Source: PNAI01 sp035501735 | Lineage (GTDB): Bacteria; Pseudomonadota; Alphaproteobacteria; Rhizobiales; Xanthobacteraceae | Reading direction: 5' to 3' | Assembly: GCA_035501735.1 (NCBI GenBank) | Contig: DATJVR010000084.1 | Location: forward strand, 1-64,000 | Length of the DNA: 64,000 nucleotides | In this document: one piece after another, positions 27,284 through 36,900 of the stretch | How positions within the stretch are numbered: position 1 is the first letter of the stretch | Layout: each line of letters starts with the position of its first letter | Made by a program: the position numbers and the translations under genes | The notes under the pieces: model-generated | What the model was told of the DNA's origin: nothing | Databases searched by the model: none | The model's input: only the letters and a program-made list of their open reading frames with translations

Positions 27284-29686
27284 ATGTTGCGCGCGTTTGG
27301 ACTCAATTCGCTTATCCGGAGCAACGCGATAAAGTCGGTCATCGTTCTGTTCGTATTTCCGCTTTTGTTGCCCGCGATCGTTTTTGTCATCGGTCTCATC
27401 GTTGGCCTGCTTCGCGGCGGCCGAGACGCTCGCGTGGTCGATGCGAGTTCATCCTCCGCTTTCACGGTTTTTCTGATCGTCGCCGTGATCATGTTGTTCT
27501 GGGTGCCGATCGCATACTTCATCAATCAATGGATCATCGATCGTGCGACCAATGCCCGCCCGCTCACCCGCGCCGAGGAGACGCGCGTCTGGAATCTTCT
27601 CGAGAACCTCTGCATCGGCTGCGGCATGCGAGTACCCGCGCTTCGGATCATCGAATCCGAAGCGTTGAATGCATTCGCCGGCGGGGTCAGCGAGTACAGC
27701 CATTCGATCACACTGACGCGCGGCCTGTTGAATAGCCTCACGGACGCCGAACTCGAAGGCGTACTCGCGCATGAATTGACGCACATCAGGAACCGCGATG
27801 TGCAGCTGCTGGTCGCGACAACAATCATCGCCGGTGCGGCACCGCTGGCCTGCGATCTGGTCGTTGTTCTGTTCCGCGGCCTGGTTGCCGTCGTGTTTGT
27901 GCCTTTGCACCTGGTCGGAGCCTGGTTGCCGGACTTCGGCCAGCGGGTATCGCCGTTGCAACGGCTGCAAAACGGAATAGTCGCGCTGGTCGGCTACGTC
28001 CTGCATCTGATCAGCGAATTTCTCTCGATGATTCTGAACCTGTTTCTGTCCCGCCGCCGGGAATTCACCGCCGATGCCGGCGCAGTTGAACTGACCAAGA
28101 ATCCCGACGCTCTGATATCGGCGCTGCGCAAGGTTTCCGGGCATTCCGACATCCCGACCCGCGTCGCCGCGGTGCGCGAAATGTTTTTCGACAATCCGCA
28201 CTTGAGCGGCCTCGAAGGTCTGATCGCGACGCACCCGCCGATCGAAAGACGCATCGATGCGCTGCTCAAGTCCGGCCGCAATCCCGCGCCCGCTACTGCG
28301 TCCGCTACCGAACCGAAAGTTCCGCAGCCGGTCCAGTGGCGGGCGGCTGCGTCGAAACTCGCCCCGCACGTTCTGCCCGAGACACAACCGGCATCGAAAA
28401 CCTTCGCGCCGCCGAGCCCGCCTGAGCCTGAGCTTCGCGATATTGCGCCGCTGACGGCTTCGCCGCGCGGCCGTACCCGGCGGCTGACCGTGGACTACTA
28501 TCCGCTGCTCTCGCGCGCGGTTTCGTTGATCGAGAACAATACGCCGGACGCGCGCAAACTGCTCTATGCCCGCGCACGGCTTTCGCTCGTGAGCCATCTG
28601 CGCCAGTCCGACCCGCCGTTCACCGATTCCGAGTTGAGCGCCGAACACGAGGCGCTCGACGACGCCATCGAGCGGATCGAGTCTCCGAATAACCGCGTCA
28701 AGACCGCCGCCAAGCCGGAAAGGCTTGCGCCGCACAGCAAGGAACGCGCCGTACGGCAGGGCAATCGTGTTCCCCTGCGTTATGCGGTTCCGCTCGCGGC
28801 TGCCGTGGCTCTGCTGGCGCTCGGCATCGCGGGCTACAAATTGATCGACATAACAACTGTGCGATTGACTGTCATGAGTTGGCTGCCGGGTCATTCGAAC
28901 CCCGGCGCCATCACCAGCGTCGACTTCACCAACGCGACTCTCGACCTGAGCGGCACCTCTTGCGAAGAGATGACGCGCACCCGAAGCGTGACGCTCGTGC
29001 AAGGGAGTGCGCAAGTCGGCGATGTTTTCTTCAACCTCCGTGCCGTCTCCTATGGATCGATCACCGGCAAGGATCAAAACGAAGCCGCTGTCGTCATTAA
29101 CTGCGGCAACAAGGCGCCCACCGACGTCCTTTTGCTGTATGTCATGAAAGCGGACCGGCCTGTTCGTCTGGCCGCGGTGGCGCTCGGCTCCGCCGCCTTC
29201 GGCGGCTTGCACGCGATGGCGGTGGCGGATGGCTCCGTCGTCGTTGCCCAATATGGCGGCGAAGCCCGCTGCTGTCCGACCGAAATTGTCGAGTCGCGCT
29301 GGAGTTGGAAGGACAGCCGATGGACGCAAGTGGGCGAGCCGGTCAAACGGCCATTTCCCGAAACGCCGCAGACCGGGAGCAAGCTTCCGCAGGCGATCGG
29401 CCAATGCGGCTTCACGACCGTCACGAGCGTCGGCGACCGGCTGCAGGGCGACCACAAGTCCGGCAGCTTGATCCGCTATGCCAACGGCGGCCACCAGGAA
29501 TCGCTGAGTACGATGCCGGCGTTCGCGGCTTCCCGCGCCGGCGATGAGATCCGCCTGTGCCTCAACCAAGTTCCGAGCAATTGCCCGCGCGGCGATCGGC
29601 GCGGGCGCATTTACAACGCCACCAACATGCGGACGTTGCAGAGCTGGGAAGCTGCGGACTCGCTTCGCCAATGCGGTGGCGCTTGA
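27284..29686 (+). CDS. M48 membrane metalloprotease fused to a C-terminal LppP/LprE-like domain
   Basis: The 800-residue product starts with two hydrophobic segments (about 12-43 and 62-85), like HtpX, then an M48 peptidase domain with HELTH (His163, Glu164, His167), further hydrophobic segments, and the SRRREFTADAGAVEL third-ligand helix (Glu260). A Pro-rich linker and a helical region (about 395-490) follow, then another transmembrane segment (about 500-522, VPLAAAVALLALGIAGYKL). The last part (about 540-800) resembles LppP/LprE-type lipoprotein domains, with conserved Cys pairs (SGTSCEEM, INCGNK, ARCCPTEI). I recall this domain but did not search it. Peptidase and domain should sit on opposite sides of, or span, the inner membrane. 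Start is the ATG at 27284; GTG at 27260 is the alternative. Confidence 0.8.
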   Translation: MLRAFGLNSLIRSNAIKSVIVLFVFPLLLPAIVFVIGLIVGLLRGGRDARVVDASSSSAFTVFLIVAVIMLFWVPIAYFINQWIIDRATNARPLTRAEETRVWNLLENLCIGCGMRVPALRIIESEALNAFAGGVSEYSHSITLTRGLLNSLTDAELEGVLAHELTHIRNRDVQLLVATTIIAGAAPLACDLVVVLFRGLVAVVFVPLHLVGAWLPDFGQRVSPLQRLQNGIVALVGYVLHLISEFLSMILNLFLSRRREFTADAGAVELTKNPDALISALRKVSGHSDIPTRVAAVREMFFDNPHLSGLEGLIATHPPIERRIDALLKSGRNPAPATASATEPKVPQPVQWRAAASKLAPHVLPETQPASKTFAPPSPPEPELRDIAPLTASPRGRTRRLTVDYYPLLSRAVSLIENNTPDARKLLYARARLSLVSHLRQSDPPFTDSELSAEHEALDDAIERIESPNNRVKTAAKPERLAPHSKERAVRQGNRVPLRYAVPLAAAVALLALGIAGYKLIDITTVRLTVMSWLPGHSNPGAITSVDFTNATLDLSGTSCEEMTRTRSVTLVQGSAQVGDVFFNLRAVSYGSITGKDQNEAAVVINCGNKAPTDVLLLYVMKADRPVRLAAVALGSAAFGGLHAMAVADGSVVVAQYGGEARCCPTEIVESRWSWKDSRWTQVGEPVKRPFPETPQTGSKLPQAIGQCGFTTVTSVGDRLQGDHKSGSLIRYANGGHQESLSTMPAFAASRAGDEIRLCLNQVPSNCPRGDRRGRIYNATNMRTLQSWEAADSLRQCGGA

Positions 29687-29692
29687 AGTCCC

Positions 29693-30133
29693 TCAGCGCA
29701 TTTTCTCCCACGTCATGGTACGCACGCTCATACGCCCGCTGATCGGGTCCGGCGTGGGCTTGGTGGAGAGATGCACGCGGTCGCCCTCGAACCGCGCGAT
29801 GCGCGTCTGATGCGTGCCGGTCCAGCTCTCGTTCCAGGAACAGTCGACATGGTGGGTGACCACGTCGCCGTTGATCGTATAGGTGCCGGCATAGGCCAGC
29901 ACGCTCTTGAACAGATCGATCGCTTCCTCGGGCGTCGGGCTCGCGCCTTTGGGCCGTTTCCTGTCGCTGCGGGCGTTGATCACGATCATCCGTCCGTCCG
30001 GCCCATAGTTGATGTAGCCGTCCGGGTTCGGGCCGAAAAAATCGCTTTTTTCGCCGGTGGCGACATCCTCGTTGACGACCGAGACGAGCTTCCAGGTCCC
30101 GATCAGGCGCGCGCGCGTGGCGTCGTTGTCCAT
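29693..30133 (-). CDS. Lipocalin-like domain protein
   Basis: A 146-residue protein with the lipocalin-like pattern of the PF13924 type: RLIGTWKLVSVVNED at the N-terminus, GYINYGPDGRMIVI, LFKSVLAYAGTYTINGD, and a C-terminal RTMTWEKMR strand. No signal peptide, so probably cytoplasmic; ligand unknown. The frame runs 44 codons further upstream, but that part is a palindromic repeat read as protein, so I chose the ATG at 30133. It ends 6 bp from the convergent M48 fusion gene. Confidence 0.8.
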   Translation of the reverse strand: MDNDATRARLIGTWKLVSVVNEDVATGEKSDFFGPNPDGYINYGPDGRMIVINARSDRKRPKGASPTPEEAIDLFKSVLAYAGTYTINGDVVTHHVDCSWNESWTGTHQTRIARFEGDRVHLSTKPTPDPISGRMSVRTMTWEKMR

Positions 30134-30147
30134 GTGTATGCTTTTCC

Positions 30148-30236
30148 GTTCGTCCCCGCGAAAGCGGGGACCCAGAATTTGCCGCGAGCTCATCCGAAAT
30201 AACAAGTCTGGATTCCCGCCTTCGCGGAATGAGCGG
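30148..30236. repeat. Palindromic repeat element upstream of lipocalin gene
   Basis: The left end contains CCCCGCGAAAGCGGGG and the right end GATTCCCGCCTTCGCGG, each able to form a hairpin, with an inner ACCCAGAA / TCTGGATT relation. It resembles a second family of short repeats frequent in Bradyrhizobium-type genomes (from memory). It sits between the lipocalin start and prfB. Confidence 0.7.
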
Positions 30237-30317
30237 AGTGTGTGGGTTGCGCCGACCCCGCACAATCGCTACATCCTCGCGGCTGCCGGAATCGCCTGCG
30301 GCCGAACGGAAATCGTC

Positions 30318-31449
30318 ATGCGCGCTGAAACGCAAACCATAGTCTCCGACATCAAGCAGTCGATCGGGCTGCTGAGGAGGCACCTTTGACTTCGACAAGG
30401 CCAAGGCGCGGCTCGCCGAGCTGAACAGGCAGGCGGAAGACCCCAACCTCTGGAACGACACCGCGCGCGCCCAGCGCATCATGCAGGAGCGCACCGCGCT
30501 CGAGGATCAGCTGTCCTCGATCTCGCGCATCCAGCAGGAGCTCGACGACCAGCTCACCATGATCGAGCTGGGCGAGGCCGAGAAGGACGATAAAGTCGTC
30601 GCGGAAGCCGAAGCCGCGCTCAAGAAGCTGAAGACCGAGACCCTCCGGCGCGAGCGCGAGGCGCTGCTTTCCGGCGAAGCCGACGCCAACGATTCCTATC
30701 TCGAAGTCCACGCCGGCGCCGGCGGCACCGAGAGCCAGGATTGGGCGAACATGCTCATGCGCATGTATACGCGCTGGGCCGAACAGCACCGCTACAAGGT
30801 GGAGTGGCTCGAAGAGAGCGAAGGTGAAAGCGCCGGCATCAAATCGGCCACCATCCGCATCAAGGGCCGCAATGCCTATGGCTGGCTGAAGACCGAAGCC
30901 GGCGTGCATCGCCTCGTGCGCATCTCGCCGTTCGACGCCAATGCGCGTCGGCACACCTCGTTTGCCAGCGTCCAGGTCTATCCGGTCATCGACGATCGCA
31001 TCAAGGTCGACATCAAGGAATCTGACGTGCGTGTCGACACGTTGCGCGCCGGCGGCGCCGGCGGCCAACACGTCAACAAGACCGAGTCCGCCATCCGCCT
31101 GACCCACATCCCCACCAATATTGTCGTGTTTTGCCAGAACGACCGCTCGCAGCATCGTAACCGTGCGCAGGCCTGGGACATGCTGCGCGCGCGGCTCTAC
31201 GAGTTGGAGATGCGCAGGCGCGAAGAGAAAGCCGCCGCCGAGCAAGCCGCCAAAACCGAAATCGGCTGGGGCCATCAGATCCGTTCGTACGTGCTGCAGC
31301 CCTATCAGATGGTCAAGGACCTGCGCACCGGCGTGACCTCGCCCACGCCCTCCGACGTGCTCGACGGCGATCTCGATCAGTTCATGGAAGCCGAACTGGC
31401 CCGCAAGGCGTTCGGCGGCGGGCCGGCGCAGGTTGAGGATGTCGAGTAG
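30318..31449 (+). CDS. prfB: Peptide chain release factor 2, expressed by programmed +1 frameshift
   Basis: Terminates translation at UGA and UAA. The gene is in two frames: an ATG at 30318 gives 23 codons (ending RRHL), then an in-frame TGA at 30387-30389 must be bypassed by a +1 shift, after which reading continues from GAC at 30388 to the stop at 31449, for 376 residues in total. The long second frame alone would begin at an internal Met (30481) and lack the family N-terminus. The SPF anticodon-like tripeptide is in VRISPFDANARRH, and the peptidyl-tRNA hydrolysis motif GGQ is in AGGAGGQHVNKT. This is normal release-factor autoregulation, not a broken gene. Confidence 0.96.
30375..30390 (+). 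promoter_or_regulatory. prfB programmed +1 frameshift site
   Basis: AGGAGG (30375-30380), a 3-nt spacer, CTT, TGA and C reproduce the classic RF2 autoregulation signal: an internal Shine-Dalgarno sequence next to a slippery CTT TGA C. When RF2 is scarce, the ribosome slips from CTT into the +1 frame. Confidence 0.95.
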
Positions 31450-31643
31450 AGCAATAGGCTCGTAAAATTTAAATCGAATATTAACCCTGCCTGAAGTCAG
31501 GGCTTAACGTTCCTGAAATCGCCGGGTTTCTCGGCTCTGATCGCCTCAATTCGGCGGGAACCAAAGCGCCTCCGTCGGCATTGATTGGCGACGTCCGCCG
31601 TTCCTTCAACCGAACGGCCGGAGCAAAAACGGAGGAAAGGATC
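31450..31643. other. Intergenic region after prfB
   Basis: Includes an imperfect inverted repeat (TTAACCCTG at 31481-31489 and CAGGGCTTAA at 31498-31507) that may end the prfB transcript, without a T-run. The GGAGG ribosome-binding site of the small ORF at 31644 is at its right end. Confidence 0.4.
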
Positions 31644-31748
31644 ATGTGGCTCTCCTTTTTCTCGATCGTTGCTGCAGCTTCCATTGGCTTCAGTGTGGCA
31701 GCTCTCGTGGTCCAAGCCGTGGGCCAAGACGATTCACTGCACGGCTGA
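31644..31748 (+). CDS. Probable 34-residue membrane peptide, unknown
   Basis: The ATG is preceded by GGAGGAAAGGATC, a strong ribosome-binding site. The peptide begins MWLSFFSIVAAASIGFSVAA and continues LVVQAVGQDDSLHG: one hydrophobic helix of about 24 residues and a short polar tail. A hairpin with a T-rich end follows 35 nt later. It is not recognised by family. The coding call rests on start signal, hydrophobicity and terminator, so it is plausible but unproven. Confidence 0.55.
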   Translation: MWLSFFSIVAAASIGFSVAALVVQAVGQDDSLHG

Positions 31749-31782
31749 CGATTTTGCGTACGACGCCCGGGAAGCGTCGTCA

Positions 31783-31812
31783 GGGGCGGCTCTCGCGGGC
31801 CGCTCCTTTCTT
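31783..31812 (+). terminator. Intrinsic terminator-like hairpin after the small ORF
   Basis: GGGGCGGC (31783-31790) pairs with GCCGCTCC (31799-31806), with one G-T pair, and TTTCTT follows. It fits a Rho-independent terminator for plus-strand transcription ending before the convergent M23 gene. Confidence 0.6.
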
Positions 31813-31833
31813 ATTGGGACGCAGGCTGACGGA

Positions 31834-33168
31834 CTACAGCGCGTTGCCGAGCCGCAGCCCGGCGCGCAGGAACTTCTGCGGGTCGACCGCCTCGCCGTCG
31901 ATGCGCGTCTCGTAATGCAGATGCGGTCCGGTCGAGCGGCCGCTTGAGCCGACGAGACCCACGATCTGTCCGATCTTCACGGATTGTCCCGGCTTCACCA
32001 GGATTTCGGACAGGTGGCCATAGCGGGTGGCCAAGCCGTTGCCATGCTCGATCTCGACCATCCGGCCGTAACCGCCACTCCAGCCTGCCGTCGTCACCCG
32101 GCCGTTTGCGGTCGCGCGTACCGGGTCGCCCACGCTGCTGCGGAAGTCGATGCCGGTGTGCATGGCAGGCGCGTGCAGGAATGGATCGAGACGGACGCCG
32201 AAGCCCGATGAAAGATCGATTTCGCCGCTGATCGGTTTGCGCAATGGCACGGCATTCAAGGTGCGCGTCAGGCGGTCCGCATGGGCGCGCGCGACATTGA
32301 TGCGATAGAGCTGCCGCTCGAACGCGCCGGAATCCTGTGTCAGCACGACCGGGACGAACGGTCCGCCGACGGCGTTGGATGGCGCGGGGATTTTGCCGGG
32401 ATCGAGCCCGAGGTCTGCCAGCACGCGGCGCATGCGTTTGACCTTGTTTTCGTAACTGTCCTCGATGGCATTGAGCGTCGCGGCTTGTCTGGCCTCGATG
32501 CGGTTGAGCGCGTCCTGCAATCGCGCGAGCCTGTTTTCGTAGCCGTTGCCGGCGGCTTTCGTCGTGAGATGAGCCGCGGTCGCAACCGTCACCCCGCGTG
32601 ACTCAAGCCGCGATTCACGATCGGGCGGGGTCGCCAGGATCACCGGGTCGCTGTTGGGCGAAGCCTTGAGAGTCGTTTCCGGCGGGACCTCGACTTGCGG
32701 CCCGCGCAGCGGTGCGGCCTTGATGGATCCCGTCGGGGCCGGGTCGGGCAGACCCAGCAGACTGGACGTGCGCGATTCCAGCGTCGATTGCCGCCGCAGC
32801 ATCTGCTCGATCTTCTTCTCGATCTGCTCCTGGTCGAGCAATTGGCGGCTGGTGATGCGGTCGACCTGCGTTCGCAATTCGGCGATGCGATCCTCGTAGC
32901 CGACCTGCATGTCGGTTTGGCGCGCGATCATCCGCGTGATGACATCGTCGTGGAACGCGAAATAAGTTCCGGTCGCGAGCGACCAGCCGGCCATGATCAC
33001 AAGGCTTCCGACCGCGATCCAGAAGCTAACCGGCCCAAGCCGGAACTGACGGCCGGCATGGCCGAGCGTATAGCCGCCGGCGCGCCGCGGGCTGCGCTGG
33101 GATGTGCGCGAATCGACGATTCGCCCGGAATCGGCTCGATAGACGCGAGATTTGAATCGATATGGCAT
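31834..33168 (-). CDS. M23-family murein endopeptidase or murein-binding protein
   Basis: Inner-membrane anchored LytM-type protein for peptidoglycan remodelling. The 444 residues comprise a basic N-terminus, a transmembrane segment (about 50-70, VSFWIAVGSLVIMAGWSL), a coiled-coil region (about 85-130 and again about 210-260), and a C-terminal peptidase M23 domain with the zinc ligands HTGIDF (His, Asp) and GPHLHYE (His). Both zinc motifs are complete, so it should be catalytic. The ATG at 33168 is preferred; a GTG five codons earlier is possible. Confidence 0.9.
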   Translation of the reverse strand: MPYRFKSRVYRADSGRIVDSRTSQRSPRRAGGYTLGHAGRQFRLGPVSFWIAVGSLVIMAGWSLATGTYFAFHDDVITRMIARQTDMQVGYEDRIAELRTQVDRITSRQLLDQEQIEKKIEQMLRRQSTLESRTSSLLGLPDPAPTGSIKAAPLRGPQVEVPPETTLKASPNSDPVILATPPDRESRLESRGVTVATAAHLTTKAAGNGYENRLARLQDALNRIEARQAATLNAIEDSYENKVKRMRRVLADLGLDPGKIPAPSNAVGGPFVPVVLTQDSGAFERQLYRINVARAHADRLTRTLNAVPLRKPISGEIDLSSGFGVRLDPFLHAPAMHTGIDFRSSVGDPVRATANGRVTTAGWSGGYGRMVEIEHGNGLATRYGHLSEILVKPGQSVKIGQIVGLVGSSGRSTGPHLHYETRIDGEAVDPQKFLRAGLRLGNAL

Positions 33169-33337
33169 CAACGCTTCCCCCACCGGTCCCCATTGTGTGG
33201 TCCCGGCGCATCAGGGGGCATTTTCAGCGGAGTGTAGTTAATAATTTCCGAACAGAACCAAGAAAATACCGCCGATGGGTAACGAAGGGTGGATGAAAAG
33301 TGCACGAAATATGAAGCGCTTGAATGCGTCTGTTGAT

Positions 33338-33808
33338 TCAGAGCGCTTGGGCGGCTGCCAGCACCTCCTCGGCATGGCCGTCGACCTTCACGTTGTTCCA
33401 GATGCGCGCAATGCGTCCGTCCGGGCCGATCAGGAACGTGGTCCTTCGCACCCCCATGAAGGTCCTGCCGTACATGGATTTCTTGCCCCAAGCGCCATAG
33501 GCCGCGAGCGTTTTATGGCCCTCATCGGAGGCGAGCGGGATCGTCAGTTTGTGGTCGGCCTTGAAGGTATCCTGGGCCTTCACCGGATCGGCTGACACCC
33601 CCAGAATAGCCGCCCCGGCCTTGGTAAAAGCTGCGTTGAAGCGGGAAAAAGCAATGGCTTCCCGGGTACATCCGGGAGTATTGGCCCGTGGATAGAAGTA
33701 AAGCACGAGCTTTCGGCCGCTATAGTCTGCGAGCGAGACTTCGCCGCCCCCATCCGTGGGAAGCTTGAATGCCGGGGCTTTCGCGCCCACCGTCAATTTG
33801 CTGGCCAT
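33338..33808 (-). CDS. bcp: Bcp-type thioredoxin-dependent peroxiredoxin
   Basis: Reduces hydroperoxides. The 156-residue protein has the peroxidatic cysteine in TPGCTREA within YPRANTPGC, and GVSADPVKAQ and KKSMYGRTFMGVRRTTFLI. The resolving cysteine five residues on, present in E. coli Bcp, is absent (AFSRF follows), so this may use a one-Cys mechanism. The ATG at 33808 has GGAAGG just upstream. It lies 169 bp upstream of the M23 gene on the same strand. Confidence 0.92.
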   Translation of the reverse strand: MASKLTVGAKAPAFKLPTDGGGEVSLADYSGRKLVLYFYPRANTPGCTREAIAFSRFNAAFTKAGAAILGVSADPVKAQDTFKADHKLTIPLASDEGHKTLAAYGAWGKKSMYGRTFMGVRRTTFLIGPDGRIARIWNNVKVDGHAEEVLAAAQAL

Positions 33809-33975
33809 ATGCCTTCCTTTCGTCGCTTTCATCACCACAATTGATGCTTACTTGATGGGGGGTAGCGGGCTGGCGGTCCGGCAGGGATTTATAAAGCTTC
33901 TCCGCGCCAGGTTAGTTGAATCGCCGGCTTTTTGCCGGCTGGTAATTCCGCGCACGAGGGAACAGCCGGTCCGGC

Positions 33976-36900
33976 ATGACGATCAAGGATAATAGTGCGC
34001 GCGACGCTTTGCTTCGGAAATTGGAAGCATTCCTCCACTCGTATCGGCTGAGGCGCGCAAGATCCCGCGCGTCGGTGCGCGCCGACCGGGCGCGCCGCGC
34101 CCGCGCCCGCATCACGCGCGTGCTCTCCATCAATTTCCGTCGCCGCTTGCCGCTGCTGCGCAAGATTGCGATCGGCGCGGGCGCATTCGCCTGCATCGTG
34201 GCCGTGCTGATCGGCGGGCTGTGGTGGCGGCTCGCGAGCGGACCGATTGCCCTCGACATCGTCACCCCTTGGCTCACGTCTGCGATCGAACAGAATTTCG
34301 GCAGCCGGCATCACGTCGAGGTCGGCGGCACGGTACTCGAACGCGACGCCAACGGCCGCACGGCGTTGCGGCTGCGCGATATTGTCGTGCGCGATTCCGA
34401 CGGCGAATTGGTCGCGACCGCGCCGCGCGCGGAAATCGGACTCTCCGGCGCGAGCTTGCTGCTGGGAAAACCCCGCGTTGCCAGCCTCCTTTTGGTCAAC
34501 GCCAACATGGAAATACGGATCGAGCCCGACGGTCGCGTCAACGTATATGCCGGCGGGCCACGGCCGTTCCTGGTGATCTCGCCGATCAATGCGGTGCAAG
34601 GAGCAAAACCTGCCACCGCGATGTCGCTGAATGCCTTGACCGATCGCGGCATCGACCAGAACGTCTCCGCCTTGCTCGGCTGGGTCGACGGCCTCGGCGC
34701 GCTTGGGCGTGACGGCAATCCCGTCAACGTCAGCGGTCTCGACGGTCAGGAATTGATCGAAGTCGGCGTCAAGCACGGCAGCTTGATGGTCGATGATGCG
34801 CGCAACAGCCGGCAGTGGTCGTTCACCGAAATCACCATGAGCCTGACCAGGCCCGAGCAGGGTGGGGTGGCCTTCGCGGCCAGCTCCGAAAGTGAAGCCC
34901 GCTCCTGGTCGATCTCCGCCGCGCTGATGCCGATGAAGGATGGACATCGCTTGCTTCGCTTCGAAGCCAGCCACGTCATGCTCGACCACTTGCTGCTCGC
35001 GATGCAGCTTGGCGACGGCCAGCTTCACTCCACGCTGCCGATTTCCGCCGAGTTGCAAGCGGAGATTGCCGCCGATGGCATGCCGCAAGTGCTCAAGGGC
35101 CACATCATCGCCTCCGGCTACCTCGGCGACGAGAAGGACTCCGAAGGCTTCCTGCCGATCGATCTTGCCGAAATACGATTGGACTGGGACATCACGCGCG
35201 GAACGCTTCTGGTGCCGTTCCAGTTCGTCTCCGGCAGCAACCGGATGGCGCTTTTTGCTCAATTCACTCCGCCGGCGAGTCGCGACGGTGTCATGCTGTT
35301 GGCCTTGAGCGGCGGATCGGTCGTGCTCGGTCCCATTCCTCCCGAGAAGGATCCGCTCATTCTCAAGCGCATAATGGTGCGCATCCGCCACGATCTCGCG
35401 CAGAAGCGGATCACGCTCGAACAGGCCGACATCGGAACCGACGGCGACAAGAGCGTCGGTCTCGCGATCTCGGGCAATCTCGATTATTCGGGCGCCGAAC
35501 CGCATCTTTCACTCGGCCTCGCCGGCACGCAGATGAGCGTGCCCGCGCTCAAGCGTCTTTGGCCGAGCTTCGTCGCGTCGCACGTGCGCTCCTGGGTCAT
35601 GCAGCATGCGTACACCGGCACGGTGGAGCGCATCGATGTCGGGATCAACACGCCGCTCGCGACGCTGCCTGCGAACGGGCCGCCGATGGCCGATGACGGC
35701 CTGGCGATCGACATCGGCCTGAAAAACGCATCCCTGCGCCCGGTCGACGGATTGCCGCTGATCCGCGACGCCGACGTCACCGTACACGTCACCGGCCGTA
35801 CTGCGACCGTCAAGCTCGGTCGTGGCACCGCTGAAATCTCCCCCGGCCGCCGGCTCGCGCTGTCGAATGCGATCTTCGAATTGCCCGACATGAATCAGAA
35901 GGCGCCCCCGGCCAAGGTGCGCTTCCGTCTCGACGGTCCGGTTCCGGCCGCCGCCGAGCTTCTGGCCAGCGAAAAATTGCGCGATTTTTCCGGCAGTCCG
36001 TTCGATCCGCTCGCCAGCCGCGGCACGATCGCGGCGCAAGTCTCGCTGATGCTGCCGCTCGCGCACGAGGTGCCCAAGGGTTCGGTCAATTTCAACGTCA
36101 ATCTCGATCTCAGCAATTTCTCCGCTGACAAAATGCTGCTGGGTCAGAAGGTCGAGGCGGTTCTGTTAAAGATCGCCGCCACCAATCAGGCCTACCAGAT
36201 CGCCGGCGACGTGAAGATCGGCGGCACGCCCGCGCGACTCGAATATCGCAAAGCCGCGGGCGAGCCTGACGCAGAAGTGCGCATTGCCGCAACGCTCGAC
36301 GATGCCGCCCGCGCGAAGTTTGGCTTCGATCTTGGCAGCGCCGTCACCGGCCAGGTTCCCGTCAAGGTCAGCGGTCGCACCGCTGCGGCGGCCACGAATG
36401 ACAAGGACAACAAATTCACCGTCGAAGCCGATCTGACCGCTGCCAAGATCGACAACCTGCTACCCGGCTGGGTCAAGCCGCCCGGTCGGCCGATGCGCGC
36501 CACCTTTACGCTCGTCAAGCAAGATCAGATCACGCGTTTCGATGAGATTTACGTCGATGGTTCCGGCGCCATGTTGCGCGGAACCATTGAAGTCGACGGC
36601 TCGAACGATCTGCAAACGGTAAATTTCCCGGTGTTCGTCCTGTCCGAGGGAGACAAGGCGACGCTCAAGGCGGATCGCGGCCCCGATGGGGCGCTGCGCG
36701 TCGTCATGCGCGGCGATGTTTTCGATGGACGGAATTTCGTCAAGGCGTCGATTTCGGGCTCGTCCCCGGATCAGAAGGCGAAGGCCCAGCGCGATCTCGA
36801 CCTCGACATCAAAATCAGCACGGTGCTCGGCCACAATGGCGAGACCCTGCGCGGCGCTGAAATGAAAATGTCACGCCGTTCCGGTCAGCTTCGCGGCTTT

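Noticed and set aside
30134..30265. 44-residue N-terminal extension of the lipocalin-like protein
   Set aside because: It is the translated palindromic repeat; the family start is at 30133.
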